Shown here: in pieces, positions 9,780-19,744 of the stretch
How positions within the stretch are numbered: position 1 is the first letter of the stretch
Layout of the letters: each line of letters starts with the position of its first letter
From: Marinomonas hwangdonensis
GTDB lineage: Bacteria > Pseudomonadota > Gammaproteobacteria > Pseudomonadales > Marinomonadaceae
Length of the DNA: 64,000 bases
Direction of reading: 5' to 3'
Assembly: GCF_003721245.1 (NCBI RefSeq)
Contig: NZ_RIZG01000005.1
Coordinates: 1 to 64,000 of the forward strand
Notes under the pieces: generated by a model
What the model saw: the letters and a program-made list of their open reading frames with translations, nothing else
What the model was told of the DNA's origin: nothing
Database searches by the model: none
Made by a program: the position numbers and the translations under genes

Positions 9780-10877
9780 CTATTTTATTTCACTGTCTAC
9801 TAGATAACAATAACGAGGACGAGAGGTCATACGAGTAACCAGTTCATAACCGATAGTACCCGCGGCATCCGCCACTGTTTCCACCGGAACATTCTCTCCC
9901 CACAAGACAACAGTCTGCCCCATTTCAAGGAAATTAGACGTGTCTTTGAACTTGGCTGTAATCATGTCCATGGACACTCGACCAGCCAATTCGGCCGCCA
10001 TGCCATTGATTTGCAGTGGCGCACCATTACAGGTGTGACGAGCATAACCATCACCATAACCAACAGCGATGGTCGCTAACTGATGCCTTTCCGGTGCTTC
10101 GTATGATAAGCCGTAACCTACTCTCTCGCCTTGCTCAAGCGTTCTCACGGAAATAACTTTAGAGGTTAATGTCATTGCCGGTTTCAAGCCCAAGTCTCTG
10201 CCCGTCAGCCCAACAAAGGGCGAAATGCCGTATAGCATGATGCCGGGACGAATCCACCCGCCTTCTGGTACTGCCCATTTCATGATCGCGGCTGAGTTGG
10301 CAACGCTCGCTTGTATCTCACCGATTTCACGGCGTGTTTCCTCAAAAACCGACAATTGTGTCATTGTCATACTGTCAGACACATCGTCAGCGCAAGCAAA
10401 ATGCGTCATTAGTAACACTTCACCTACTCGTCCGCTCTCTCTTAGCTTGCTCACCAATTCACACGCCAGCGTTTTATCGGCTCCGAGGCGACGCATTCCA
10501 GAATCCAACTTCACAAAGATTTTTTCTATTTTTACGCCACTGTTAATGAAGCTTTCCAGTTGCTGAGCGTTCTCCATGGCAACCCAAAAACCGTTTTGCT
10601 CACAGACTGACCATTCATCCCCTTCGAAAACCCCTTCTAATAAAAGGATCGGCGACACCACATTGGCATCACGCAGGGCAATGGCTTCCTCTATGGCTGC
10701 AACAGCAAAGGCATCCGCCTCTTTATCAAGATACTGCGCCACTTTAACCGCACCATGGCCGTAAGCGTTACTCTTCACCACAGCAAAAGCTTTGCAGGTT
10801 GGATGAAGTTTTTTTGCATATTTGTAATTATGCAAAATGGCATTTAAATCTATTGTTGCCTTGAGTGGTCTTGCCAT
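9780..10877 (-). CDS. dadX: alanine racemase (probably catabolic DadX type)
   Basis: PLP enzyme interconverting L- and D-alanine. The PLP lysine lies in [13 protein letters not shown] near residue 34, and the [10 protein letters not shown] stretch contributes the second catalytic Tyr region. 365 residues is typical. It follows dadA by 9 nt on the same strand, an arrangement known for the catabolic dadA-dadX pair that feeds L-alanine to pyruvate. Sequence alone does not separate DadX from the biosynthetic Alr, and if no other copy exists it would also supply D-Ala for the wall. Confidence 0.88.
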   Translation of the reverse strand: MARPLKATIDLNAILHNYKYAKKLHPTCKAFAVVKSNAYGHGAVKVAQYLDKEADAFAVAAIEEAIALRDANVVSPILLLEGVFEGDEWSVCEQNGFWVAMENAQQLESFINSGVKIEKIFVKLDSGMRRLGADKTLACELVSKLRESGRVGEVLLMTHFACADDVSDSMTMTQLSVFEETRREIGEIQASVANSAAIMKWAVPEGGWIRPGIMLYGISPFVGLTGRDLGLKPAMTLTSKVISVRTLEQGERVGYGLSYEAPERHQLATIAVGYGDGYARHTCNGAPLQINGMAAELAGRVSMDMITAKFKDTSNFLEMGQTVVLWGENVPVETVADAAGTIGYELVTRMTSRPRYCYLVDSEIK

Positions 10878-10886
10878 TAGATAACC

Positions 10887-12143
10887 TTACTTTTTATAGC
10901 GTTCAAAAGATAAATCATTCGCGTTAATTTGCGCCTTATCGCCTGCCATAATATCGGCAATCACGGCGGCTGAACCACAACTCATTGTCCAACCCAAAGT
11001 TCCATGCCCCGTATTTAAGTACAGACCATTCACACCACTTGCTCCCACTACTGGCGTGCCATCTGGTGTCATTGGACGCAACCCTGTCCAATATTCCGCT
11101 TCAGACAAATGACAACCCGCACCAAATAAATCGCTAACAACATGAGTAATGGTCTCTGTTCTTGATTTAGGCAGGTCAAGGTTATAACCCGTTAGCTCAG
11201 CCGTACCCGCCGCTCGAATCCGCCCCCCCAGTCGAGTAACCGCCACTTTGTAGGTCTCATCCATCACGGTAGAGATAGGAGCAAAATTCGCATCAGAAAT
11301 AGGAACAGTAAGCGAGTAGCCTTTTACTGGGTAAACAGGGATATCAATATCACAGGCTTTTAACAATTCTTTTGAATAACTGCCCAAACACACTAAAATG
11401 GTATCAAACGCCTGCAAACCAAGCTCTGTCACCACGCCGTTAATTTTCTGGCCCTGAACGCTCAAGGACTGAATACTCGAGTTAAACTGAAACTCAACGC
11501 CTAATGACTCACACGTTTCTTTCAAAGAAAGACAAAATAGATAGCAATCGCCCGTCTCGTCACCCGTTAAACGCAGACCTCCTTTGAACTTGTCAATTAC
11601 TGGTGCTAACCCAGGCTCAACCTCTAAAATCTGTGCAGGCGTGAGCACTTGATGGGGAACATTAAGCGCTTTCAGTACTTTAATGTCTTTTTCAGACGCT
11701 TCAACCTGCTCGTCTTTGCGGAATAATTGCGTCAAGCCACCTTGGCCATCATCATATTTAATGCCGATATCTTTGCGTAGCTGAATAAATTGATCTCGAC
11801 TGTATTCTGCCAATGCCACCATACGCGACTTATTTACGTCGTAAGCCTTCTCTGTGCAATTGGCAAGCATTTTACTCATCCATGCTAACTTTTTGATTTC
11901 AGGCTCAGCGCTGATTTTCAATGGGGCGTGTTTCTGCATGAGCCATTTGATCGCTTTAAATGGTACACCAGGGGCAGCCCATGGTGCAGAGTAGCCAGGA
12001 GAAATCTGTCCCGCATTAGCAAAACTGGTCTCTAACCCTACTCCCGGTTGACGGTCAATCACCGTTACTTGAAAGCCTTTTTTAGCCAAGTAATACGCTG
12101 ACGTAAGTCCAACAACACCCGCTCCAAGTACACAAACACGCAT
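10887..12143 (-). CDS. dadA: D-amino acid dehydrogenase small subunit
   Basis: Membrane-associated FAD dehydrogenase that oxidises D-alanine and other D-amino acids to 2-oxo acids and passes electrons to the respiratory chain. The N terminus MRVCVLGAGVVGLTSAYYLA is the FAD dinucleotide fold, and the C-terminal GLRPMTPDGTPVVG and NTGHGTLGWTMSCG stretches are typical of DadA. A GTG lies 9 nt upstream in frame, but GGGG sits too close to it and fits the ATG at 12143. First gene of dadA-dadX, divergent from recX across 196 A/T-rich bases. Confidence 0.93.
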   Translation of the reverse strand: MRVCVLGAGVVGLTSAYYLAKKGFQVTVIDRQPGVGLETSFANAGQISPGYSAPWAAPGVPFKAIKWLMQKHAPLKISAEPEIKKLAWMSKMLANCTEKAYDVNKSRMVALAEYSRDQFIQLRKDIGIKYDDGQGGLTQLFRKDEQVEASEKDIKVLKALNVPHQVLTPAQILEVEPGLAPVIDKFKGGLRLTGDETGDCYLFCLSLKETCESLGVEFQFNSSIQSLSVQGQKINGVVTELGLQAFDTILVCLGSYSKELLKACDIDIPVYPVKGYSLTVPISDANFAPISTVMDETYKVAVTRLGGRIRAAGTAELTGYNLDLPKSRTETITHVVSDLFGAGCHLSEAEYWTGLRPMTPDGTPVVGASGVNGLYLNTGHGTLGWTMSCGSAAVIADIMAGDKAQINANDLSFERYKK

Positions 12144-12339
12144 AAAGAACACCCCAAATCAGTAAAAGTCATTTTGACTATATTTACACAAGATATTCAG
12201 TTTTATCCTCTTATTTTATAATAATTTATAAAATATTTATCTATTAAAATGAAATAAAAAAGTTTAATACATCAAAAATGTCAAAAACATTTCTTACTGC
12301 TAAAATACTCCTCAGAAAAATGACTTTTAAGGAATCACA

Positions 12340-12789
12340 ATGGCACACCCAACCCTGTCCACTTTTGATCAAGCCATGTCCCTTTTAAGCTACAGGGAAC
12401 ACGCTAGCAAAGAGCTCTTTACTAAGTTAAAAACCAAAGGACATGCTGAAGAAGACATTAGAGATGTGATTGAGCGGCTAACAGAAATGAACTATTTAAA
12501 CGACGAACGGTTCGCTGAAGTTTTTGTAAGAAGCAAGATAAGCAGATCCCTAGGCGCCTATCGAATTTTGCAAGAGCTGTCACAAAAAGGCATCACTTCG
12601 GAGATCGCCAAACAAGCCATTTCCAACGCGGATATTGACTGGTTCGAACTGGCTAAACAAACAAGGGAACGAAAATTCGGAGAAGACGCGAGCAAAGACC
12701 AAAAAGAGAAAGCCAAGCAATCACGCTACCTTCAATATAAGGGGTTTAATTTCGAGCAGATAAAATACGCAATGAAGTCATCGCAATAA
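12340..12789 (+). CDS. recX: RecA regulator RecX
   Basis: Binds the RecA filament groove and modulates strand exchange and coprotease activity. The 149 residues form the three tandem three-helix repeats of the family, with the conserved LNDERFAEVFVRSK and RYLQYKGFNFEQI stretches. It is normally cotranscribed just after recA. Here it is on the opposite strand, about 1.7 kb beyond the recA stop, with another gene between them. It therefore needs its own promoter; TAAAAT (about 40 nt upstream of the ATG) is a possible -10. I see no LexA box before it. AAGGA precedes the ATG. Confidence 0.92.
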   Translation: MAHPTLSTFDQAMSLLSYREHASKELFTKLKTKGHAEEDIRDVIERLTEMNYLNDERFAEVFVRSKISRSLGAYRILQELSQKGITSEIAKQAISNADIDWFELAKQTRERKFGEDASKDQKEKAKQSRYLQYKGFNFEQIKYAMKSSQ

Positions 12790-12794
12790 GCCTG

Positions 12795-12824
12795 ACCCTC
12801 AATTATTACTTGGGGGTTATTTTT
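12795..12824 (+). terminator. intrinsic terminator of recX
   Basis: 8-bp stem ACCCTCAA/TTGGGGGT with one G-U pair and a 7-nt loop, followed by TATTTTT on the plus strand. It begins 6 nt after the recX stop and reaches into the last codons of the convergent gene that ends at 12817. Confidence 0.72.
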
Positions 12825-14391
12825 CTATTAAAGCCGCCAAGTAACGCTCTTCCAATTCGATATACTGTTTTTGTGTCGAGGCAATTTTTTCGTCAAGCTC
12901 AGCGATTTTTTGCTCTAGCTCTGCGGCGTCTTGTGACAAATCTTGGGCGTCTTGAAGTTTTAATGTTAATCGTTTTTGCTCTTCTTCGAGCTCTGCATTA
13001 AATTCTTTTAAGTTTTCTAGCTCTTCCATGTCTTGGCTGCTTAACTCGCTGTGTATCGCTGACGATGAATGAAAATCTACGTCGCTTGGCGACCTCAGTT
13101 TTCCCTCGAGCTCTTCGCGTAAAAGTCTTTGTTTTTCAAGATCATTCTCTAGCATTTCGATGTAAAGCTCAGATTCATTGACCATAAGCCTCAACGCACT
13201 TAGCTTCGCAGTCTGTTCTGCTGAGAAAGCATCAGTCTCTTCAGTAAAATCCCCCTGATACAAGAGGTCTTCCATGTTTTGCATCGCATCGCGCTCTTGA
13301 TCAAAGACATCTCGAATATCAATAGACTGAATGCTGCTCTTACTGTTCTGCAGTAACGCTTTTTTTTGCTTTAGCGCTTCATCGCGCTTAGAAACATCGA
13401 TCTTCAGATTATGCTTAATGACTTGTAGATTTTGTAACTTTTGTTCTAATCGTTTAACCACTCGACTACTTTCAAGTAAAGACCTTTCTAAGCGCGCAAT
13501 CGATATATCGTATTCTCCAAGGTGCTTAATACCGCCTTCATTGTCTAATTTTGCACTCCGTACTTCCTCTTTTAAAAACTCAATAATAGATTTTTGATCG
13601 GCTGCTAACTGCTTAAGGTCTATGATTTTATCATCTAATTCAGAGCGCACTGAGTGGAGGAAATCAGACTGTTCTGACCCATCTAAAAACTGCTCTAAAG
13701 CATTAATATAGTGTGCGTCTTTATCCTCTCCTTCTTCTCTAAGATCTACCAAATGCAGCTTTAAACGCTCGAAAAACTCATACATACTCGCCATCTCAGC
13801 CCTAAGTAGAGCAAGAGATTCGTCAAGTTGAACCTCAACCGCCAACTGACTTTGTAATTTATCAAGCTGCCTATTTAAATCAGAAGTGATGCTCACCTGA
13901 GCAAACACCTTGTCGCCCGCTTTTTGTATGACTTTATTTAATTCTCTTAGCAAGGACTGATTCACTTTTAGGGATTTCAGTAAACCATCAATTTCTTCTG
14001 CTCGATCTACTTTGTATAAAATACTTTTAAAGGCTTCTAATAATGCCGCTAATTCGGTGTTAGGAACAGATTGCTCTATGATGCGTATTTCAATTTCTAA
14101 AAAGATAGCCCAGCATGACAAAGAGGCACGACCTGAAAAGTCTTTTGCCGAAAGCTCTGTAAGCAACTGACCGCAGATGTTTTTCTGCTGCTCTAGCAGA
14201 GAGAGCCATTGAGCTTTGTCGTCGGGTGAAATATTTTGCGTGTCGATTGTCTTCTGACTCGCAGTGTCGTCATTTATTACACTCGCATCTGCTGCCATTT
14301 TTTTTAATGAAATATAACGCGTCAACATAAAAGCAAGCATTACGCATAAAACAACACTCGAGAGAATTAATCCCCATTGCCAAATAAGCAT
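12817..14391 (-). CDS. membrane-anchored coiled-coil protein of unknown function
   Basis: I do not recognise the family. One N-terminal membrane helix (GLILSSVVLCVMLAFMLT) is followed by about 490 mostly cytoplasmic residues rich in Glu, Lys, Leu, Gln and Asp. Heptad-like patterns run through most of the length, densest at the C-terminal end, and the protein ends LEERYLAALIEK. A frame extension to 14439 adds 16 residues, but starting at 14391 puts the membrane helix at the very N terminus. It lies after recA behind a strong terminator, where recX usually sits, and converges with recX. It could be a cell-envelope or division-linked scaffold, but nothing in the sequence proves this. Confidence 0.75.
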   Translation of the reverse strand: MLIWQWGLILSSVVLCVMLAFMLTRYISLKKMAADASVINDDTASQKTIDTQNISPDDKAQWLSLLEQQKNICGQLLTELSAKDFSGRASLSCWAIFLEIEIRIIEQSVPNTELAALLEAFKSILYKVDRAEEIDGLLKSLKVNQSLLRELNKVIQKAGDKVFAQVSITSDLNRQLDKLQSQLAVEVQLDESLALLRAEMASMYEFFERLKLHLVDLREEGEDKDAHYINALEQFLDGSEQSDFLHSVRSELDDKIIDLKQLAADQKSIIEFLKEEVRSAKLDNEGGIKHLGEYDISIARLERSLLESSRVVKRLEQKLQNLQVIKHNLKIDVSKRDEALKQKKALLQNSKSSIQSIDIRDVFDQERDAMQNMEDLLYQGDFTEETDAFSAEQTAKLSALRLMVNESELYIEMLENDLEKQRLLREELEGKLRSPSDVDFHSSSAIHSELSSQDMEELENLKEFNAELEEEQKRLTLKLQDAQDLSQDAAELEQKIAELDEKIASTQKQYIELEERYLAALIEK

Positions 14392-14465
14392 GCTACCGCA
14401 ACCTTCTATCTGCAAAAAACAAAACAAGACCTTCATCAAAGCAAGAGTTAAGAGATTTTACAACA

Positions 14466-14496
14466 AAAACAAAAAAAGCAGGCCTGGCCTGCTTTT
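14466..14496 (-). terminator. intrinsic terminator of recA
   Basis: 10-bp perfect stem AAAAGCAGGC/GCCTGCTTTT with a 3-nt loop. On the minus strand it runs on into TTTTTTTGTTTTTG. It ends the recA transcript before the coiled-coil gene. Confidence 0.88.
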
Positions 14497-14526
14497 CTTT
14501 ATCAACAATTAATTAACGCTTTCCCA

Positions 14527-15597
14527 TCAAAAATCGAGTGGCTCTTCACTTTCTTCAGCTTCAACATCAAGGTCACCACCCTTTTTTTCAGCTTTCGGTG
14601 TTTTAGGCAATAAGTCCTCACGGATCTTGGCTTCAATCTCTTTCGCTATTTCTGGATTATCAGCTAAATATTGCGCAGCATTGGCTTTACCTTGACCTAT
14701 TTTACTGCCACCGTAGGCATACCAAGCGCCAGCTTTATCAACAAACCCTTGCTTAACACCAAGATCAATAACCTCACCCATACGATAAATACCGGCACCG
14801 TACATGATTTGAAATTCAGCTTGCTTAAAGGGAGGGGCAATTTTATTTTTTACCACTTTTACTCGGGTTTCGTTACCAATCACTTCGTCGCCCTGCTTAA
14901 CAGAGCCAATTCGACGAATATCCAAGCGAACAGAAGAATAAAACTTAAGAGCATTACCACCCGTTGTTGTTTCTGGAGAACCAAACATGACACCAATTTT
15001 CATACGAATTTGGTTGATGAAGATAACAAGACAGTTCGCGTTTTTAATAGAGCCCGTTAGCTTACGCATTGCCTGAGACAACAAACGAGCCTGAACACCC
15101 ACTGAAGAACTGCCCATTTCCCCTTCAATCTCAGATTTAGGAACAAGGGCAGCCACTGAGTCAACAATGATCACATCAACACTGTTTGAACGTACCAGCA
15201 TATCTACAATCTCAAGCGCTTGCTCGCCCGTATCTGGCTGGGAAATAAGAAGATCGGCAATATTAACGCCTAATTTTTCCGCATAAGATGGATCTAAGGC
15301 ATGTTCAGCATCAATGAAGGCGCATGTTTTGCCTTGCTTTTGCGCCTCAGCAATCACGCTCAACGTCAGCGTTGTTTTACCAGAAGATTCTGGACCGTAG
15401 ATTTCACAAATACGTCCATAAGGAAGGCCACCGGCACCTAACGCTATATCTAAACCTAATGACCCCGTTGATACCGTATCGATATCCAGCTTAGAGCCTT
15501 CACCCATTTTCATGATGGCGCCTTTACCAAACTGGCGCTCAATTTGAGACAGCGCCGCGTCCAGCGCTTTTTTCTTGTTGTCTGCGATAGATGACAT
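14527..15597 (-). CDS. recA: recombinase RecA
   Basis: ATP-dependent strand-exchange protein of homologous recombination and coprotease for LexA cleavage. Visible features are the Walker [11 protein letters not shown] near residue 66, the core [10 protein letters not shown], the DNA-binding loop region around [14 protein letters not shown] QAMRKLTG, and [16 protein letters not shown]. The acidic C-terminal tail ends [11 protein letters not shown]. 356 residues is normal. It is preceded by pncC and a LexA box at 15684-15699 and is followed by its own terminator. Confidence 0.98.
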   Translation of the reverse strand: MSSIADNKKKALDAALSQIERQFGKGAIMKMGEGSKLDIDTVSTGSLGLDIALGAGGLPYGRICEIYGPESSGKTTLTLSVIAEAQKQGKTCAFIDAEHALDPSYAEKLGVNIADLLISQPDTGEQALEIVDMLVRSNSVDVIIVDSVAALVPKSEIEGEMGSSSVGVQARLLSQAMRKLTGSIKNANCLVIFINQIRMKIGVMFGSPETTTGGNALKFYSSVRLDIRRIGSVKQGDEVIGNETRVKVVKNKIAPPFKQAEFQIMYGAGIYRMGEVIDLGVKQGFVDKAGAWYAYGGSKIGQGKANAAQYLADNPEIAKEIEAKIREDLLPKTPKAEKKGGDLDVEAEESEEPLDF

Positions 15598-15683
15598 AGT
15601 GAAATCCTTGTGGCTACTTTTCGTTGTGACTAATTGTCGTTGTGGTAACTTTAGCGTTTTTCTACGCCAATCTCAAGAAAATA

Positions 15684-15699
15684 CTGTATATAAAAACAG
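15684..15699 (-). promoter_or_regulatory. LexA box (SOS box) of recA
   Basis: CTGT-ATATAAAA-ACAG with flanking TA on both sides, a near-perfect match to the enterobacterial consensus CTGT-N8-ACAG. It lies about 90 nt upstream of the recA start, in the gap after pncC, so recA is expected to be SOS-induced. Confidence 0.92.
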
Positions 15700-15715
15700 T
15701 ATTTAGTTTGGTGAT

Positions 15716-16201
15716 TTAAAACAGCGTTTTTATCCCTTGCAAAGCAGCTAAAACAGTCATTTCACGAACCTGGCTGCGATCGCCGGGGAACTGATGGCGT
15801 ACCACTTTTGCTGGCTCACCACGCAACTGCCAACCTATGTAGACACAACCCACTGGTTTTTCGGCCGAACCACCCGCTGGGCCCGCCACACCGCATACCG
15901 CAACCGCAATATCACCACCCAACTGCAAAGCGCCTGAGCACATTTCTCTGACCGTTTGTTCAGACACAGCACCAAAATCTGACAGTGTTTCTGCCTGCAC
16001 GGCAAGCCCTTGTATTTTTGCGTCATTAGCATAACTGATGACACCTCCATAGAACCAAGCCGAGCTGCCTGCAACCTCTGTACAAACCGCACCAATAAGT
16101 CCACCAGTGCAAGACTCCGCCGTCACCAATAAGTATCCTTTGGCCTGTAATATGTTGCCCACTTCTTGCGCCAAATCGGTCAATGTATACTTTGGATTCA
16201 T
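15716..16201 (-). CDS. pncC: nicotinamide-nucleotide amidase (CinA C-terminal domain)
   Basis: Deamidates NMN to nicotinate mononucleotide in the pyridine nucleotide cycle. The protein is the stand-alone CinA C-terminal domain, with AESCTGG near residue 30, VISYAN, GVAGPAGG and PVGCVYIG. It lacks the N-terminal MoeA-like domain of full CinA. An upstream ATG at 16207 is possible, but AAGG is spaced better for the ATG at 16201. It lies just upstream of recA, a neighbourhood conserved across gammaproteobacteria, and is divergent from mutS. Confidence 0.92.
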   Translation of the reverse strand: MNPKYTLTDLAQEVGNILQAKGYLLVTAESCTGGLIGAVCTEVAGSSAWFYGGVISYANDAKIQGLAVQAETLSDFGAVSEQTVREMCSGALQLGGDIAVAVCGVAGPAGGSAEKPVGCVYIGWQLRGEPAKVVRHQFPGDRSQVREMTVLAALQGIKTLF

Positions 16202-16280
16202 TGTCATTATCCTTTAAATACCTGATAGATATCCCGTAGAATACCCCTCTAATTTTTGGATCACAATCGAGCTAGCCTAC

Positions 16281-18917
16281 ATGAGCAATACACCAGCAGA
16301 TAATCACACGCCTATGATGCGCCAATATTTTGGCCTTAAGTCTCAGCATCCAAATCAACTACTATTTTATCGTATGGGAGACTTTTATGAACTCTTTTAC
16401 GATGACGCAAAACGTGCTGCTCAATTACTTGATATCACCCTAACCGCGCGCGGACATTCTGGTGGTATGCCTATTCCTATGGCTGGCATTCCCTTTCACG
16501 CAGCAGAAAACTACATTGCGCGTTTAGTGAGAATGGGAGAATCTGTCGTTATAGCAGAGCAAACCGGTGATCCAGCCACCAGCAAAGGGCCGGTTGAACG
16601 CCAAATCGCTCGCATTGTGACACCAGGCACTATCAGTGATGAAGCCTTCCTTGAGGAAAAACGCGAAAACCTTTTGTTGTCTTTAGCCCATCAATCACGC
16701 AAAGGCCTTGACGTGTTTGGTTTCTCTTATTTGGACATGGCCAGTGGCCGCTTTTGCCTCTTTGAAATAGATGGCCACGAAGCCCTTTCCAGTGAACTAC
16801 AGCGCCTGTCACCAAGAGAAATCTTGATTTCAGAAGACTTTCCAGCCAGAAGCACATTAAAATTGGAAAAAGGCATCTGCGAACTGGGCCCATGGCATTT
16901 CGACTATGACTCCAGTTACCGCCAACTCATTCAGCAGTTTAATACCAAAGATCTGTCTGGATTCGGCTGTGAAGCCCTCACCGCAGCGATCGCTTCTGCT
17001 GGTGCATTGCTTCAGTACGCGAAAGACACCCAACGTTCCGCTTTGCCGCATATTCAAGCCATCACGGTTGAGCACAGAAACGATTCAGTCTTGATCGATG
17101 GCGCCACTCGCCGCAACTTAGAAATCGACATTAACCTGACCGGTGGCACCACCAACACCTTAGTGGAAGTGCTAGACCAATGCGCATCCCCTATGGGAAG
17201 TCGTTTACTAAAACGCTGGCTACACACACCTGTTCGTGACTTAAATGAAATTCAAGCACGCCAACAAGCTGTCACCGAGTTGCAACAGGTGCAGGCTTAT
17301 GAGCCCCTCAGAAATCCGCTAAAAAAAGTCGGGGATTTAGAACGCATTTTATCACGAGTAGCGTTACGCTCCGCTCGTCCTAGAGACCTACAACGTCTAA
17401 GATTCGCCCTAGAAGCCGTTCCCGAAATTAATGCGTTATTGGCTAAGGCCAAAGAAGAGCGCCTTAGCAATCTTAATCAACGTATTGTAGCTCAGCCCGA
17501 CATCACAGACACACTGACGAAAGCCCTTGTTGAAAATCCTCCCTCTGTAGTACGAGACGGCGGCATTTTTGCTAAAGGTTATGATGAAGCGCTAGACGAA
17601 CTGTTAGCCTTATCCACCAACGCAACAGACTTTTTGGCGGAAATGGAGCGCAGCGAGAAAGCACGCACAGGCATTAGTTCTCTTAAAGTGGGATTCAACC
17701 GTGTTCATGGATATTACATTGAGATCAGTCGACTGCATTCAGACCAAGCGCCTGTTGAATACATTCGCCGCCAAACACTGAAAAACGCTGAACGCTTTAT
17801 CACTCCAGAACTAAAAGCTTTTGAAGACAAAGCCTTAAGCGCAAAATCCAAATCGTTAGCAAGAGAAAAAGAACTCTATGAATCCTTGTTAGATCAACTT
17901 AACCAGGTTCTTAGCGAATTACAGACCACCAGCCAAGCTCTTGCACAACTGGACGTTTTACATAATTTTGCTGAGCGAGCGGCCGCCCTCAATCTTAATT
18001 GCCCAAAACTGCACCATGGTGACGGCATCCAGATCATCGGCGGCCGACATCCTGTTGTGGAGTCGGTGATATCGGAACCTTTTGTACCCAACGATCTTGA
18101 TCTTAATAGCAAACGTTCCTTATTGATGATCACCGGACCTAACATGGGTGGTAAATCGACTTACATGCGCCAAATCGCTCTGATCACCTTATTGGCGCAT
18201 ACCGGCTGCTTTGTGCCAGCGCAATCCGCTTCCATCTCCGTGGTTGATCGAATCTTTACTCGAATGGGTTCATCAGACGACCTTGCAGGTGGTCGATCTA
18301 CTTTCATGGTTGAAATGACAGAAACGGCTAACATTTTAAACAATGCCAGCCAAAACAGCTTGGTTCTAATGGACGAAGTAGGACGTGGTACCAGCACCTT
18401 TGATGGCCTCTCCCTTGCTTGGGCGGCAGTAGATTACCTCGCTAAAGAACTGAAGTGCTATGTCCTATTTGCTACCCATTACTTTGAACTCACTACCTTA
18501 GCAGATCAGTTAGAAAACGCCGCCAACGTTCATTTAACGGCCACCGAATACGAAGATGAAATCGTTTTCTTACACAAGGTACATGAAGGACCAGCGAGTC
18601 AGTCCTATGGACTGCAAGTGGCACAATTAGCTGGCGTACCTAGAGAAGTGATTGGACATGCGAAGCACAAGCTTAAAGAACTGGAGGTCATAACAGGCAT
18701 TGAAATCAAGAGCCCACACACGCACACTGACGTTAAAAGCAAAACAAAAAAAAGCTCGGTAGAAGAAAAACTCGGCGTTTATCCACCTCAACAAGCGGAT
18801 CTCTTTCTTCAAGCAGAGCAAAATGCCCTCAAGCACGAGATAGAAGCGCTCGATTTAGACAATATGACACCACTAGAGGCGATGAATATGCTCTATAAAC
18901 TAAAATCCCAACTGTAA
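16281..18917 (+). CDS. mutS: DNA mismatch repair protein MutS
   Basis: Recognises mismatches and small loops in DNA and starts methyl-directed repair. The N-terminal mismatch-binding domain has the Phe-X-Glu motif in [11 protein letters not shown]. Connector, lever and clamp domains follow. The ATPase has Walker [14 protein letters not shown] near residue 619, Walker [13 protein letters not shown] near 693, and the helix-turn-helix region at the C terminus. 878 residues against 853 in E. coli; the extra length is in a Lys/Ser-rich linker near residues 810-835. It is divergent from pncC, with a 73-nt gap from the chosen pncC start. Confidence 0.97.
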   Translation: MSNTPADNHTPMMRQYFGLKSQHPNQLLFYRMGDFYELFYDDAKRAAQLLDITLTARGHSGGMPIPMAGIPFHAAENYIARLVRMGESVVIAEQTGDPATSKGPVERQIARIVTPGTISDEAFLEEKRENLLLSLAHQSRKGLDVFGFSYLDMASGRFCLFEIDGHEALSSELQRLSPREILISEDFPARSTLKLEKGICELGPWHFDYDSSYRQLIQQFNTKDLSGFGCEALTAAIASAGALLQYAKDTQRSALPHIQAITVEHRNDSVLIDGATRRNLEIDINLTGGTTNTLVEVLDQCASPMGSRLLKRWLHTPVRDLNEIQARQQAVTELQQVQAYEPLRNPLKKVGDLERILSRVALRSARPRDLQRLRFALEAVPEINALLAKAKEERLSNLNQRIVAQPDITDTLTKALVENPPSVVRDGGIFAKGYDEALDELLALSTNATDFLAEMERSEKARTGISSLKVGFNRVHGYYIEISRLHSDQAPVEYIRRQTLKNAERFITPELKAFEDKALSAKSKSLAREKELYESLLDQLNQVLSELQTTSQALAQLDVLHNFAERAAALNLNCPKLHHGDGIQIIGGRHPVVESVISEPFVPNDLDLNSKRSLLMITGPNMGGKSTYMRQIALITLLAHTGCFVPAQSASISVVDRIFTRMGSSDDLAGGRSTFMVEMTETANILNNASQNSLVLMDEVGRGTSTFDGLSLAWAAVDYLAKELKCYVLFATHYFELTTLADQLENAANVHLTATEYEDEIVFLHKVHEGPASQSYGLQVAQLAGVPREVIGHAKHKLKELEVITGIEIKSPHTHTDVKSKTKKSSVEEKLGVYPPQQADLFLQAEQNALKHEIEALDLDNMTPLEAMNMLYKLKSQL

Positions 18918-19050
18918 TGAGTATATGTTGCTGTCGGCATAAGCTAATAGCAGATAAATGTAGACTATTTACGATTGTTGCTTGCCGCGAAATAGTCTAT
19001 ACCTCTAAAATACGCGCAATCACTTTTTATAGCTTGTAAGGAGAAGTCGA

Positions 19051-19374
19051 ATGGCTTTCATCGTTACCGATAACTGCATTCGTTGTAAATACACAGACTG
19101 CGTTGAAGTTTGTCCTGTTGACTGTTTCTACGAAGGTCCAAACTTTTTAGCCATCAATCCTGACGAGTGTATCGACTGCGCTTTGTGCGAACCAGAATGT
19201 CCAGCCAACGCCATTTTCTCTGAGGATGAATTACCCGAAGACCAGGAAGTGTTTGTTGAGTTAAACAGAGACTTGTCATTGATATGGCCAAATATTACTG
19301 AAAAGAAAGAGGCCCTTGCGGACGCCACCCAGTGGGACGGAGTTGAAGACAAGCTAGAACACTTAGAGCGTTAA
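19051..19374 (+). CDS. fdxA: 7Fe ferredoxin FdxA
   Basis: Small electron carrier binding one 3Fe-4S and one 4Fe-4S cluster. The N-terminal half has the Cys pattern [17 protein letters not shown], and a second set is [12 protein letters not shown]. The 107 residues include the long C-terminal tail of the Pseudomonas/Azotobacter type. AAGGAGAAG is a strong ribosome site before the ATG. mutS-fdxA followed by an Rsm RNA is the order known from pseudomonads; here rpoS is not next to it. Confidence 0.95.
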   Translation: MAFIVTDNCIRCKYTDCVEVCPVDCFYEGPNFLAINPDECIDCALCEPECPANAIFSEDELPEDQEVFVELNRDLSLIWPNITEKKEALADATQWDGVEDKLEHLER

Positions 19375-19391
19375 TAGCGGGATAGAAAAGT

Positions 19392-19419
19392 AAAAAAGCG
19401 ACCCTATGTCGCTTTTTTT
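19392..19419 (+). terminator. intrinsic terminator of fdxA
   Basis: Stem AAAAAAGCGAC/GTCGCTTTTTT with a 5-nt loop and a run of T, 18 nt after the fdxA stop. Confidence 0.9.
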
Positions 19420-19458
19420 ATGTCTAAAAAAAACAGCACATATACTGAATTTTTAAAC

Positions 19459-19485
19459 AAAAAAAAGGGTGGCTATGGCCACCCT
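19459..19485 (-). terminator. intrinsic terminator of the CsrB/RsmZ-like RNA
   Basis: 8-bp perfect stem AGGGTGGC/GCCACCCT with a 4-nt loop, followed by eight T on the minus strand. The other strand also has a short CTTTTT after the stem, so it may stop fdxA read-through as well. Confidence 0.92.
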
Positions 19486-19709
19486 ACTTTTTGCTCACAT
19501 CCTGTTAAGCAACTCTTCCGGTGAGTAGAACATCACTGTTTGTCTCATCCTTAAGTATCCAAACTATCCCACACATGGTGCAATCCGTCTAACCACGACA
19601 TCCATATAAGCTATCCTTCGCTTGCGAACATCCTAATTCGATCCTAAACACTATCCTTAGCATTTAACGTTGCACATCATGTGCTGTCATCCATGAACTT
19701 GGTTTGGAT
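19459..19709 (-). ncRNA. CsrB/RsmZ-like regulatory RNA
   Basis: On the minus strand about 250 nt contain twelve GGA motifs, eleven of them GGAT, in contexts such as ATGGATG, AAGGATAG, TAGGATG and CAGGATG. No meaningful reading frame covers the segment. Small hairpins are seen between motifs (for example TTCGC-AA-GCGAA and GCACAT-GATGTGC), and the 3' end is a strong terminator. RNAs of this design bind several CsrA/RsmA dimers and free mRNAs from repression. The position just after fdxA matches rsmZ in pseudomonads. The start is inferred from the promoter at 19717-19744. Family membership is inferred from motif density, context and the upstream GacA-like site, not from a database model. Confidence 0.87.
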
Positions 19710-19716
19710 GTTTATT

Positions 19717-19744
19717 AATTTAACAGCTTTCAGGACGTAGTCAA
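19717..19744 (-). promoter_or_regulatory. promoter of the CsrB/RsmZ-like RNA
   Basis: Minus-strand -35 TTGACT (19739-19744), 16-bp spacer and -10 TAAATT (19717-19722). This would start transcription near 19709, just before the first GGA motif. Confidence 0.65.

Noticed and set aside
12300..12345. Possible LexA box before recX
   Set aside because: CTG and CAG near 12297-12315 are 13 nt apart, not 10, and the flanks do not match.
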